Below, in pieces: positions 1 to 5,640 of a stretch of 6,541 nt of DNA (the stretch's first letter is position 1; each line of letters starts with the position of its first letter). The DNA is from Alphaproteobacteria bacterium (lineage in GTDB: Bacteria; Pseudomonadota; Alphaproteobacteria; Micropepsales; Micropepsaceae). Where the stretch lies: NCBI GenBank assembly GCA_003451645.1, contig DMER01000191.1:892-7432 (forward strand). Direction: 5' to 3'. The position numbers were made by a program, and so were the translations under genes. Under the pieces are notes generated by a model. It ran no database searches. It was not told where the DNA came from and worked only from the letters and a program-made list of their open reading frames with translations.

Positions 1-40
1 CGTTGTCATCGGTCCCGTTGTCATCGGTCCCGTTGTCATC
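1..40. repeat. 15-bp tandem repeat, about 2.7 copies
   Basis: The unit CGTTGTCATCGGTCC occurs perfectly at 1-15 and 16-30, with a further 10 bases at 31-40, and may continue beyond the left edge. On the minus strand each unit encodes a five-residue repeat (Asp-Asp-Asn-Gly-Thr) of the acidic exported protein. Because the unit is a multiple of three, copy-number change would lengthen or shorten the protein without a frameshift. Confidence 0.9.
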
Positions 41-436
41 TGGGGTGTTGCCGTTCGCCCCCCCATCATCGGCGCCGTTATCGTCGCCTGTGTTGCCGTC
101 AGCGCCATTGGTCCCGCCGTCATCGGCCCCGTTACCGTTCCCTCCCCCGTCATCCGCGCCGCCGCCAGCGCCGCCATCATCGTTGCCTGAGCCGCCATTC
201 CCGGCTCCGCCATCATCCGCTCCACCATCGTCGGCACCGCCGCCCCCGGTGTTGCCGTCATTGTCGTCGTCGTCGTCATCGTCATTTTGCGCGAAGAGCG
301 CGAGGGGTAAGAACACAGCGCTCGAAAAGTGGATTGTTTGACTGGACTGGGCTGGCAGAGCGGCCCCCTGCGCGTCCAGGGCGATGCTCATGCAGCACAT
401 GATGGCAGCCAGGCGAATGATGTCTGAAGCGCGCAT
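2..436 (-). CDS. Exported Asp/Gly/Asn-rich repetitive protein, C-terminus beyond left edge
   Basis: No family recognised. Reading the minus strand from the ATG at 436 gives 145 codons with no stop before the window edge. Residues 1-30 look like a Sec signal peptide (Arg2 and Arg8, then a hydrophobic stretch around 9-20, then small residues). A second hydrophobic patch lies at 40-49, directly before an uninterrupted run of seven Asp (52-58). Residues 59-145 contain only Asp, Gly, Asn, Ala, Thr, Ser and Pro, with units such as GADDGG and NGTDD, and no Lys, Arg or aromatic residue. This implies a highly acidic, probably disordered and perhaps calcium-binding segment or linker. A GAGG Shine-Dalgarno sits 8 nt before the start and an ECF-type promoter lies about 75 nt upstream, divergent from the sigma gene. 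The composition would suit a surface or secreted protein. The role is unknown because the C-terminal part is missing. Confidence 0.72.
   Translation of the reverse strand, partial: MRASDIIRLAAIMCCMSIALDAQGAALPAQSSQTIHFSSAVFLPLALFAQNDDDDDDDNDGNTGGGGADDGGADDGGAGNGGSGNDDGGAGGGADDGGGNGNGADDGGTNGADGNTGDDNGADDGGANGNTPDDNGTDDNGTDDN
263..277. repeat. GTC/GAC trinucleotide microsatellite, 5 perfect copies
   Basis: Five consecutive GTC triplets (GAC, Asp, on the coding minus strand), flanked by an ATC and another GTC, encode the run of seven Asp in the acidic exported protein. This is a short slippage-prone tract. Unit changes stay in frame. Confidence 0.85.
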
Positions 437-444
437 CCTTAGGT

Positions 445-448
445 CCTC
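445..448 (-). promoter_or_regulatory. Shine-Dalgarno of the acidic exported protein
   Basis: GAGG on the minus strand, 8 nt before the ATG at 436. It supports the choice of strand and start in a low-complexity region where a plus-strand frame is also open. Confidence 0.6.
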
Positions 449-509
449 AGGGTTTGGTACGCAGACGTTTACGACAACGATTTGTTCGTACAAAGAAAAT
501 AAGCTTTAG

Positions 510-534
510 AACGCTGCCCGCTTCATGTTATTCC
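510..534 (-). promoter_or_regulatory. ECF-type promoter for the acidic exported protein
   Basis: On the minus strand GGAAT (530-534, -35 element) is followed by exactly 16 bases and then CGTT (510-513, -10 element). This matches the general ECF sigma promoter pattern (AAC-like -35, CGT-type -10, spacer 16-17). Transcription would start near 503-505, giving a leader of about 65-70 nt before the ATG at 436. The matching plus-strand promoter suggests the same sigma factor reads both. Assignment to the adjacent sigma factor is inference. An EcfG-type general stress sigma factor uses a similar sequence and is the main alternative. Confidence 0.65.
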
Positions 535-551
535 CCGCAACCAGCGGGAAT
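530..551. repeat. Inverted repeat joining the two divergent -35 elements
   Basis: ATTCCC (530-535) and GGGAAT (546-551) form perfect 6-bp arms around a 10-bp spacer, and the pairing nearly continues inward (CGC/GC). The arms contain the -35 elements of the two divergent promoters. The dyad could simply reflect the mirror-image promoters, or could also be an operator for a dimeric regulator. Confidence 0.7.
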
Positions 552-571
552 TTCTAGTGTAGTCCAACGTT
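547..571 (+). promoter_or_regulatory. ECF-type promoter for the sigma/anti-sigma operon
   Basis: GGAAT (547-551), 16 bases, then CGTT (568-571): the same core and spacing as the minus-strand promoter. It lies directly before the sigma gene, so autoregulation, common for ECF sigma factors, is likely. The -10 element ends only 3 nt before the ATG at 575, so the transcript would be leaderless or nearly so. No Shine-Dalgarno precedes this ATG, which agrees with that reading. Confidence 0.62.
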
Positions 572-574
572 GTC

Positions 575-1102
575 ATGCCGAACTCGAACGCCACAGGCGG
601 CCGTTTCGAACAGGAACTGGTCGCTCTTTTGCCAAGGCTCCGGCGCTTTGCCAGGGCCCTGGCGGGTTCAGTTCATGATGGTGATGACTTGGTGCAGAGT
701 GCGTTAACCAAAGCTTTAGTCAACAAACAAAATTGGAAAGAAGGGACACGGCTTGATAGTTGGATGTACCGTATCATTCAAAATCATTGGATCGATACGG
801 TGCGCGCGCGCCGTCTGCGGGGAGACACGATCCCACTAGAGTCTGTCGAGGGCTCTGGCGCCACAGATGGTCAGCGTGCGGCGGAGGCGGCTTTGTCAGT
901 GCAGCGGCTGGTTGAAGGAATGAAAGGTCTCCCTGAGGAGCAGCGTGTCGTCTTGGCGCTGGTGTCCCTGGAGGGCCTGTCCTATGCCGAGGCTGCGGAG
1001 GTCCTTGAGGTCCCGATCGGGACGGTCATGAGCCGGCTGGCACGGGCACGCGCGGCGTTGTCCAAATTCGTCTTCGGCAGCACCGGAGGCGGCCATGACT
1101 GA
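575..1102 (+). CDS. ECF-family RNA polymerase sigma factor
   Basis: This extracytoplasmic-function sigma factor directs core RNA polymerase to a stress regulon. Its 175 residues fit the family. Region sigma-2 spans about 14-81 (LLPRLRRFARALAG, the acidic DGDDLVQ at 35-41, then SWMYRIIQNHWIDTVRARR for -10 binding). A short linker follows at 82-105. Region sigma-4 spans about 108-162, with LPEEQRVVLALVSLEGLSY and a helix-turn-helix ending in VPIGTVMSRLARARAAL that should read the -35 element. The ATG at 575 is the only conventional start before sigma-2; later in-frame options (CTG 617, TTG 629) fall inside the domain. Its stop is overlapped by the anti-sigma start, indicating translational coupling. 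It is probably autoregulated from the ECF promoter just upstream. The subgroup is not determined. It is not paired with a ChrR-type cupin anti-sigma or with NepR/PhyR genes in this window. Confidence 0.93.
   Translation: MPNSNATGGRFEQELVALLPRLRRFARALAGSVHDGDDLVQSALTKALVNKQNWKEGTRLDSWMYRIIQNHWIDTVRARRLRGDTIPLESVEGSGATDGQRAAEAALSVQRLVEGMKGLPEEQRVVLALVSLEGLSYAEAAEVLEVPIGTVMSRLARARAALSKFVFGSTGGGHD
1085..1089 (+). promoter_or_regulatory. Shine-Dalgarno of the anti-sigma gene
   Basis: A perfect GGAGG inside the end of the sigma gene, 5 nt before the ATG at 1095. It supports the overlapping start. Confidence 0.8.
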
Positions 1103-1904
1103 AAAGCCATCTGTTTTCTCCGATGAAATCTTGAACGCGTTCTTGGATGGGGAGTTGGATGCCGTGCTGGCCGGGACTGTGGAGGACGCTTTGAAGAGCG
1201 ACGCGGATTTGGTTGCGCGGCTTGAACAGTTGCGCAGGCTCAACCAAGGCCTGCGGGATGCCTTCGCGCCGCTGCCCCAAGATCCGCCACCCAAAGACCT
1301 TCTTGATGCCGTCCGAGCCTTTGCCGCTGCGCAAGAGGCGTCGCAAGAGCCAGCACCCGGTGTCGTGCCCTTCGCGCGCAAGACCAAGCCCAAGGCTGAC
1401 GGCAACTGGAGCTGGCCGGTGTCGATTGCCGCAGGCGTGTCCGCATTGCTCTGCACAGGCGCCTTGTTCGCCTCTGGCGCGTTGACCGGTAAAGTAGATT
1501 TGCGCAGCGCCGAGGTGATCCTCGATAAAGGCGCCATCGCGCGCGGTACCGCGATCCATCAAGTGTTGGAGACAGCGGCGAGCGGTGACGCAATTGCAGC
1601 CCGAGGCGGTGCACAAGTGAGCGCGGTTCTAACCTTCAAGACCAAGGATGGCCGCTACTGTCGCGAGTTTGAAACGGTCAGTCCGGTCAGCGCGCAAGTA
1701 GGCATCGCTTGCCGCACCGATGGCCGGTGGCGCATCGAGCTGCTACTGGCTGCAGCCCCGCAATCGGCCTCCGATGGCGCCTACAAACCCGCCTCAGGGT
1801 TCAACGCCACAGCGCTTGACGATGTTGTCCAAGGCCTCATGGCGGGGGCGTCCTTGAACCGGCAACAAGAACGCAACGCCCTGGAAAAAGGCTGGGCGGA
1901 CTGA
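1095..1904 (+). CDS. Single-pass membrane anti-sigma factor
   Basis: This is the likely cognate inhibitor that holds the preceding ECF sigma factor at the inner membrane. The cytoplasmic N-terminus (about 1-65, beginning FSDEILNAFLDGELDA) matches the helical anti-sigma domain. It has no Cys or His there, so the zinc-binding HxxxCxxC motif is absent. Residues 66-105 form a Pro/Ala/Lys-rich linker. A transmembrane segment lies at about 107-132 (WPVSIAAGVSALLCTGALF). The remainder (133-269) should be periplasmic. It includes RYCREFETVSP and IACRTDGRWRIEL, with Cys189 and Cys206 available for a disulfide; this block resembles the C-terminal CRE...ACR...DG.W.I segment of alphaproteobacterial 17-kDa surface-antigen-like proteins. 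The ATG overlaps the sigma gene by 8 nt. Release of sigma by a periplasmic signal, by proteolysis or conformational change, is inference. Confidence 0.85.
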   Translation: MTEKPSVFSDEILNAFLDGELDAVLAGTVEDALKSDADLVARLEQLRRLNQGLRDAFAPLPQDPPPKDLLDAVRAFAAAQEASQEPAPGVVPFARKTKPKADGNWSWPVSIAAGVSALLCTGALFASGALTGKVDLRSAEVILDKGAIARGTAIHQVLETAASGDAIAARGGAQVSAVLTFKTKDGRYCREFETVSPVSAQVGIACRTDGRWRIELLLAAAPQSASDGAYKPASGFNATALDDVVQGLMAGASLNRQQERNALEKGWAD

Positions 1905-2021
1905 GTTTTGCGCCTTGCGCGCGGGGCGCCAGTCTGTATTGGTCTTTGGTTAAGGCTTTGCGGTTAGAGGCATGGAGGACATGGATCGTCTCGCATCATG
2001 CGGGTCATGCCATTGTTCGCT

Positions 2022-2027
2022 GAGGAG
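2022..2027 (+). promoter_or_regulatory. Shine-Dalgarno fixing the start of the outer-membrane protein
   Basis: GAGGAG, 7 nt before the ATG at 2035. It favours this start over the upstream in-frame ATG at 1972, which would place 21 non-signal residues before an otherwise perfect signal peptide. Confidence 0.8.
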
Positions 2028-2034
2028 CAGCAGA

Positions 2035-3330
2035 ATGCTGTCGAGACGTCTGATTGGCGTGGCCTTTTTAGCGCTGTGTCTTGCGCATGCAGAGGCGTCA
2101 TCCAGCGCGCAACAGCCCGCCGTTCAAGCCAAGCCTGCAAAACCCGCCGCCAAGGCCAAGCGCAAGACGCCATCCGCGCCCAAATTTGTGTCCACGTTAA
2201 CGCCGCTGTCACAAAGCTATCTCCGCAGAACAGAGCCCAAGGGCGTGGCCATTGGCGATTGGCGCCTGAGGGTCCGCGTTCGGATTGAATCTGAAACGAC
2301 GGACAATGTCTTCTTCGAACCCAACAACACAGCGGATGATCGCATCGTGTTGGCGCGGCCATCCTTCACGCTGAGCCGCAAAGGCCAGGACATCGATTGG
2401 ACAATCGATGGCAATGCCTTTCACCACTACTATTTGAACGGCACCAGCGCGACCGTGACCGAAGGGGGCCTGAATGCGCAGGCCCGGATCCGGTTTGAAC
2501 CACGGCACACCCTTACCCTGCGCACGGGCGCGCAGCGCAACGTCCTTGAGCGCAGCGACCCCAACGATTCAGGTGGCGCCCAGCCCGAGGAGGATCGCGT
2601 CTATGGGGAGGCAACCCATTATTGGGAGATGGGCCAGTTCTCGCTGCGGACGGTCCTGGCCGGAACCCGGGTCGATTTCGTCGCCAATCGTGACAATGAT
2701 CGCGACCGCAACCTGTTCCAGGCCTCGGTACGCGGACGCTGGGCGGCCAGCCGGGAGCTGACGCCCTATGTGGGGCTCGATTTCACCAGCAATTCCTATG
2801 ATGACGTCGTTGACGATAGAGGCTTTGACCGGGATTGGGATGGCTATGGCGCACGCATCGGTGTGACCTGGCGCCCGGTGCGGAATTTCTCGCTGCGGAT
2901 TGCAGGGGGCGCCAATGGTCACCGCTTTGACGATCCGCGCTTTTCGAATTTCACGTCCTGGGCTGCCGATGGCGGCATGGTGTGGAACTTGGCGCGTATG
3001 ACCTCGTTGATCGTCGACTTTGCCCGCACGGAGCATGTCACCACCGTAAGGGGTGCATCCTTGCGCTTGCGCTCGGCGGTCGATGCGCGCCTTGAGCATT
3101 TTTTCACGCCGGAGTTTCTTGGCACAATCGGCATCGGCTATCGCGACGATCAGTATCAAGAGATTGCCAGGGACGACGACATCGTCACGGCCTTTGCCGG
3201 TCTCGACTGGTATGCCAGCAACAACACCAATTGGTTTGTCAATTACCGGTACACGGAGCGTCAATCGAACGACCCGGACGAAGTGTATCAGGTCAATGAT
3301 GTCAGGGTGGGCGTGCGGCTTCGGTACTGA
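2035..3330 (+). CDS. Outer-membrane beta-barrel protein (BBP2-like putative porin)
   Basis: Predicted 431 residues from the ATG at 2035. The Sec signal peptide is MLSRRLIGVAFLALCLAHA, with cleavage near 19-21. A basic Ala/Lys/Pro-rich segment (about 28-50, repeats of AKP and AKAKRK) precedes the barrel. From about 65 to the end, alternating polar and aromatic or hydrophobic strands separated by Asp/Asn-rich turns indicate a beta-barrel. The stretch SETTDNVFFEPNNTADDRI is typical of the putative beta-barrel porin 2 family (BBP2), often encoded near exopolysaccharide or envelope genes. The final residues VGVRLRY end in Tyr, as expected for recognition by the BAM complex. The gene lies 130 bp after the anti-sigma gene on the same strand. 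That gap has no clear terminator and no GGAA(T/C)-N16-CGTT match, so co-regulation with the sigma operon is only possible by read-through. The substrate is unknown. Confidence 0.82.
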   Translation: MLSRRLIGVAFLALCLAHAEASSSAQQPAVQAKPAKPAAKAKRKTPSAPKFVSTLTPLSQSYLRRTEPKGVAIGDWRLRVRVRIESETTDNVFFEPNNTADDRIVLARPSFTLSRKGQDIDWTIDGNAFHHYYLNGTSATVTEGGLNAQARIRFEPRHTLTLRTGAQRNVLERSDPNDSGGAQPEEDRVYGEATHYWEMGQFSLRTVLAGTRVDFVANRDNDRDRNLFQASVRGRWAASRELTPYVGLDFTSNSYDDVVDDRGFDRDWDGYGARIGVTWRPVRNFSLRIAGGANGHRFDDPRFSNFTSWAADGGMVWNLARMTSLIVDFARTEHVTTVRGASLRLRSAVDARLEHFFTPEFLGTIGIGYRDDQYQEIARDDDIVTAFAGLDWYASNNTNWFVNYRYTERQSNDPDEVYQVNDVRVGVRLRY

Positions 3331-3368
3331 CGCACTTTGCCAGCGGACCCTACACCCTTAAAGAATGG

Positions 3369-4100
3369 ATGCACATGCGCCTTCCCTTTGACAACAGCAT
3401 CAGGCGGCGCATTTACCTGATGCGCCATGGCGATGTCGCCTATTTCGATGCGCAGGGCCAACGCGTGGCAGATAGCCGCCTGGTCGTACTAACGGACAAG
3501 GGGCGCAATGAGGCGCTGGCCATGCGCGATCTCATGGAAAGCGCAGCATTTGACCGGGCGATTTGCTCAGGCCTGCCGCGCACTGTGGAGACAGCCGGGA
3601 TCGTCCTGGGCGGGCGCACGCTCTCGCTCGAGACAATGCCAGAGCTTGAAGAAATTCGCGGCGGCACGCCTGCGCAACGGGCAACGCTTGCGCCCTATGA
3701 TCATGCCTATGCCATGTTCCTGGCGGGTGGACCTGGGGCGACCTATGCAGCAGGCGAGGCGTTGGAGGCATTCCACGCCCGCGTGACGGGGGCCTTTGAA
3801 GCGATCTTGCGGCACCGAGGCTGGACCACATTGCTTCTGGTTGCCCATGGCGGGGTCAACCGCGCGATCCTCAGCCATATTGTCGGATCAGGCCGACAAG
3901 CCTATGGAGCCTTTGAGCAGGACACCTGCTGCCTCAATGTGATCGACGTCGATATGCCCGTGGAGGGCGGCGCAGCGGTACGGGTGGTCCTGCGCGCGGT
4001 CAACGTGACGGCGGAGGCGCCCGCCAAAGTAGGCCACACGCTCACCACGATGGAGCGGCTGGCGCTCAAGGCGTTTCCGCACGTCCAGGCCACGGCTTGA
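3369..4100 (+). CDS. Histidine phosphatase (phosphoglycerate mutase-like) family protein
   Basis: This is a member of the superfamily that transfers phosphate through a catalytic His. The N-terminal signature YLMRHGD places the nucleophile at His20, with Arg19 next to it. SGLPRTVETA (67-76) supplies the second conserved Arg71. ELEEIRGG (92-99) provides the probable acid Glu94 or Glu95. LLVAHGGVNRAIL holds the second catalytic His160. All core residues are present, so an active phosphatase is expected. At 243 residues it is slightly longer than typical alpha-ribazole-phosphatase or GpmB-like members, with an extra C-terminal stretch. No signal peptide is seen, so it is cytoplasmic. The start could instead be the ATG at 3375, two codons on; neither has a strong Shine-Dalgarno. 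The substrate cannot be read from sequence. It lies 38 bp after the barrel gene and 97 bp before the photolyase. Confidence 0.88.
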   Translation: MHMRLPFDNSIRRRIYLMRHGDVAYFDAQGQRVADSRLVVLTDKGRNEALAMRDLMESAAFDRAICSGLPRTVETAGIVLGGRTLSLETMPELEEIRGGTPAQRATLAPYDHAYAMFLAGGPGATYAAGEALEAFHARVTGAFEAILRHRGWTTLLLVAHGGVNRAILSHIVGSGRQAYGAFEQDTCCLNVIDVDMPVEGGAAVRVVLRAVNVTAEAPAKVGHTLTTMERLALKAFPHVQATA

Positions 4101-4136
4101 TCCAGGTAAGCGCGCGCAGCGTATAGGCTCAAGCCG
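4093..4136. repeat. 8-bp inverted repeat around the phosphatase stop codon
   Basis: CGGCTTGA (4093-4100, including the phosphatase stop) pairs perfectly with TCAAGCCG (4129-4136) across a 28-nt loop that contains GCGCGCGC. No T-run follows, so it is not a classical intrinsic terminator. It may be a weak processing or attenuation hairpin between the phosphatase and photolyase genes, or chance. Confidence 0.4.
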
Positions 4137-4197
4137 GTTAGGGTCTTTGCGATGGCCCAGGCGGCCCCTGCCCTGCCTCTTTGGATCGTCCCGCCCC

Positions 4198-5637
4198 ATG
4201 AGTTCCAACCGTCCTGTTCTACTATGGTTCCGGCAGGATTTGCGCCTCAGCGACAATCCAGCGCTGAGCGTTGCGGTTGCGACGGGGCAGCCGGTGATCC
4301 CGGTGTATATTCACGACACGGAAGGGCACGGCGATTGGCCGCCCGGCGGTGCGGCGCAATGGTGGCTGCATCATAGTTTGTCGGCCTTAGCGGCAAGTCT
4401 GGAGGCTCGCGGCAGCCAGTTGATCCTGCGCTCCGGCCGCGCGCGCGATGTGCTCTGCGGCCTCATCGCCGAAACCGGCGCCAGCAAGATATTCTGGAAC
4501 CGCTGCTATGAGCCTGCGGCGATCGCGCGCGACAGGGCCTTGAAGGCGGAATTGCCTGCATTTGGCTGTGCGGTTGAAAGCCATTCCGGCAATCTTTTGC
4601 GCGAGCCATGGGAGCCCAAGACGCAAAGCGGCGCCGCGTTCAAAGTGTTCTCACCATTCTTCCGTGCCCTGAGCAGTCTGGGACCTGCTGGCGCGCCCTT
4701 GCCTGCCCCAGAGGGATTGAACACCGGGTCTCAGTTGCTGGCGAGCGAGCGGCTCGCGGATTGGGCTCTGACACCATCGCGGCCGAACTGGGCGCGCGGC
4801 TTTGAGGCGGTCTGGACACCGGGAGAAGCAGGTGCGCAAAGGCGGCTGCAAGACTTTCTGGACCGCCGCGTTGCGACCTACGCGCAAGACCGCGACCGGC
4901 CGGATGGCGAGACGACCTCACGTCTTTCGCCGCATTTGCATTTCGGGGAGATCACGCCCAGTCAGATCTGGCATGCCACGACCACGCGTGAGGCTGGGCG
5001 CGGGCACCAGAAATTCCTGTCCGAAGTGGGCTGGCGGGAGTTCTCGTATCACCTGCTTTATCACCAGCCGCAACTGCCCCATGACAATCTGCGGCCTGAG
5101 TTTGAGCGCTTTCCTTGGCGCGAAGATGCGGCTGCGTTCCAGGCGTGGTCAAAGGGCCAGACCGGGGTCCCAATTGTGGATGCGGGCATGCGGGAGCTGT
5201 GGACCACAGGCTGGATGCATAATCGGGTGCGGATGATCGTCGCCTCTTTCTTGGTCAAGAATTTGGGCATCCATTGGCGGGAGGGCAAGGCCTGGTTCTG
5301 GGATACGCTTGTCGATGCGGACCTCGCCAACAATGCCGCAAGCTGGCAATGGGTGGCAGGGTGTGGTGCGGATGCAGCCCCTTATTTCAGGGTTTTCAAC
5401 CCAGTCCTGCAGGGGCTCAAATTCGATCCCGATGGCCTGTATGTCCGGCGTTGGGTGCCGGAACTGTCCAAGATGCCGTCTGCACATATCCATGCGCCAT
5501 GGTCGGCCGGTGCATCCATTCTGGCGGACGCAGGCGTAAAGCTTGGGTTGACCTATCCGGCCCCCATCGTCGATTTGAGCGAGAGCCGCGCGCGCGCTCT
5601 TGCCGCCTTTGCGCAGCTGAAAACCCAGGTAGCATGA
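4198..5637 (+). CDS. phrB: Class I CPD deoxyribodipyrimidine photolyase
   Basis: This light-driven flavoenzyme splits cyclobutane pyrimidine dimers in DNA. It has 479 residues from the ATG at 4198, the usual length. The N-terminal antenna domain starts VLLWFRQDLRLSDNPAL (7-23), with NRCYEP (101-106) in the antenna-cofactor region. The C-terminal FAD domain holds EVGWREF (276-282), GWMHNRVRM and NNAASWQW (378-385). With an offset of one or two residues from E. coli PhrB, the electron-transfer triad is intact (Trp307, Trp360, Trp383). The flavin and lesion contacts Glu276, Trp279, Asn342, Asn379 and Trp385 are also present, so it should be active. An upstream in-frame TTG at 4147 would add 17 unconserved residues and is rejected. 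The Shine-Dalgarno is weak (GGAT about 11 nt upstream). It is followed after 3 nt by the DUF1365 gene, so the two form an operon. Confidence 0.96.
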   Translation: MSSNRPVLLWFRQDLRLSDNPALSVAVATGQPVIPVYIHDTEGHGDWPPGGAAQWWLHHSLSALAASLEARGSQLILRSGRARDVLCGLIAETGASKIFWNRCYEPAAIARDRALKAELPAFGCAVESHSGNLLREPWEPKTQSGAAFKVFSPFFRALSSLGPAGAPLPAPEGLNTGSQLLASERLADWALTPSRPNWARGFEAVWTPGEAGAQRRLQDFLDRRVATYAQDRDRPDGETTSRLSPHLHFGEITPSQIWHATTTREAGRGHQKFLSEVGWREFSYHLLYHQPQLPHDNLRPEFERFPWREDAAAFQAWSKGQTGVPIVDAGMRELWTTGWMHNRVRMIVASFLVKNLGIHWREGKAWFWDTLVDADLANNAASWQWVAGCGADAAPYFRVFNPVLQGLKFDPDGLYVRRWVPELSKMPSAHIHAPWSAGASILADAGVKLGLTYPAPIVDLSESRARALAAFAQLKTQVA

Positions 5638-5640
5638 AGC

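Noticed and set aside
3..341. Plus-strand Pro/Ser-rich open frame at the left edge
   Set aside because: It is the complement of the Asp/Gly-rich minus-strand gene. The minus strand has a start with Shine-Dalgarno, a signal peptide and a promoter, whereas the plus frame has no start context and simply reads the repeats in reverse.
454..678. Plus-strand frame across the divergent promoter region
   Set aside because: It covers both promoter motifs and overlaps the sigma gene in another frame. Its product is basic and has no recognisable motif.
1905..1935. Possible intrinsic terminator after the anti-sigma gene
   Set aside because: Only a 5-bp GCGCC/GGCGC pairing is seen and no T-run follows, so it was not called.
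1972..2034. N-terminal extension of the outer-membrane protein from the ATG at 1972
   Set aside because: It would place 21 residues before a complete signal peptide, and the GAGGAG ribosome site points to the ATG at 2035.
2569..3264. Minus-strand frame opposite the barrel gene
   Set aside because: It lies wholly inside a well-supported gene on the other strand, with no Shine-Dalgarno or motif.
4053..4076. GGAGC followed by CGTT upstream of the photolyase as an ECF promoter
   Set aside because: The -35 lacks the AA(T/C) core and the spacing is 15. It lies inside the phosphatase coding sequence, and chance is the better explanation.
4147..4197. N-terminal extension of the photolyase from a TTG at 4147
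   Set aside because: The extra 17 residues do not fit the family. The photolyase fold begins within ten residues of the ATG at 4198.
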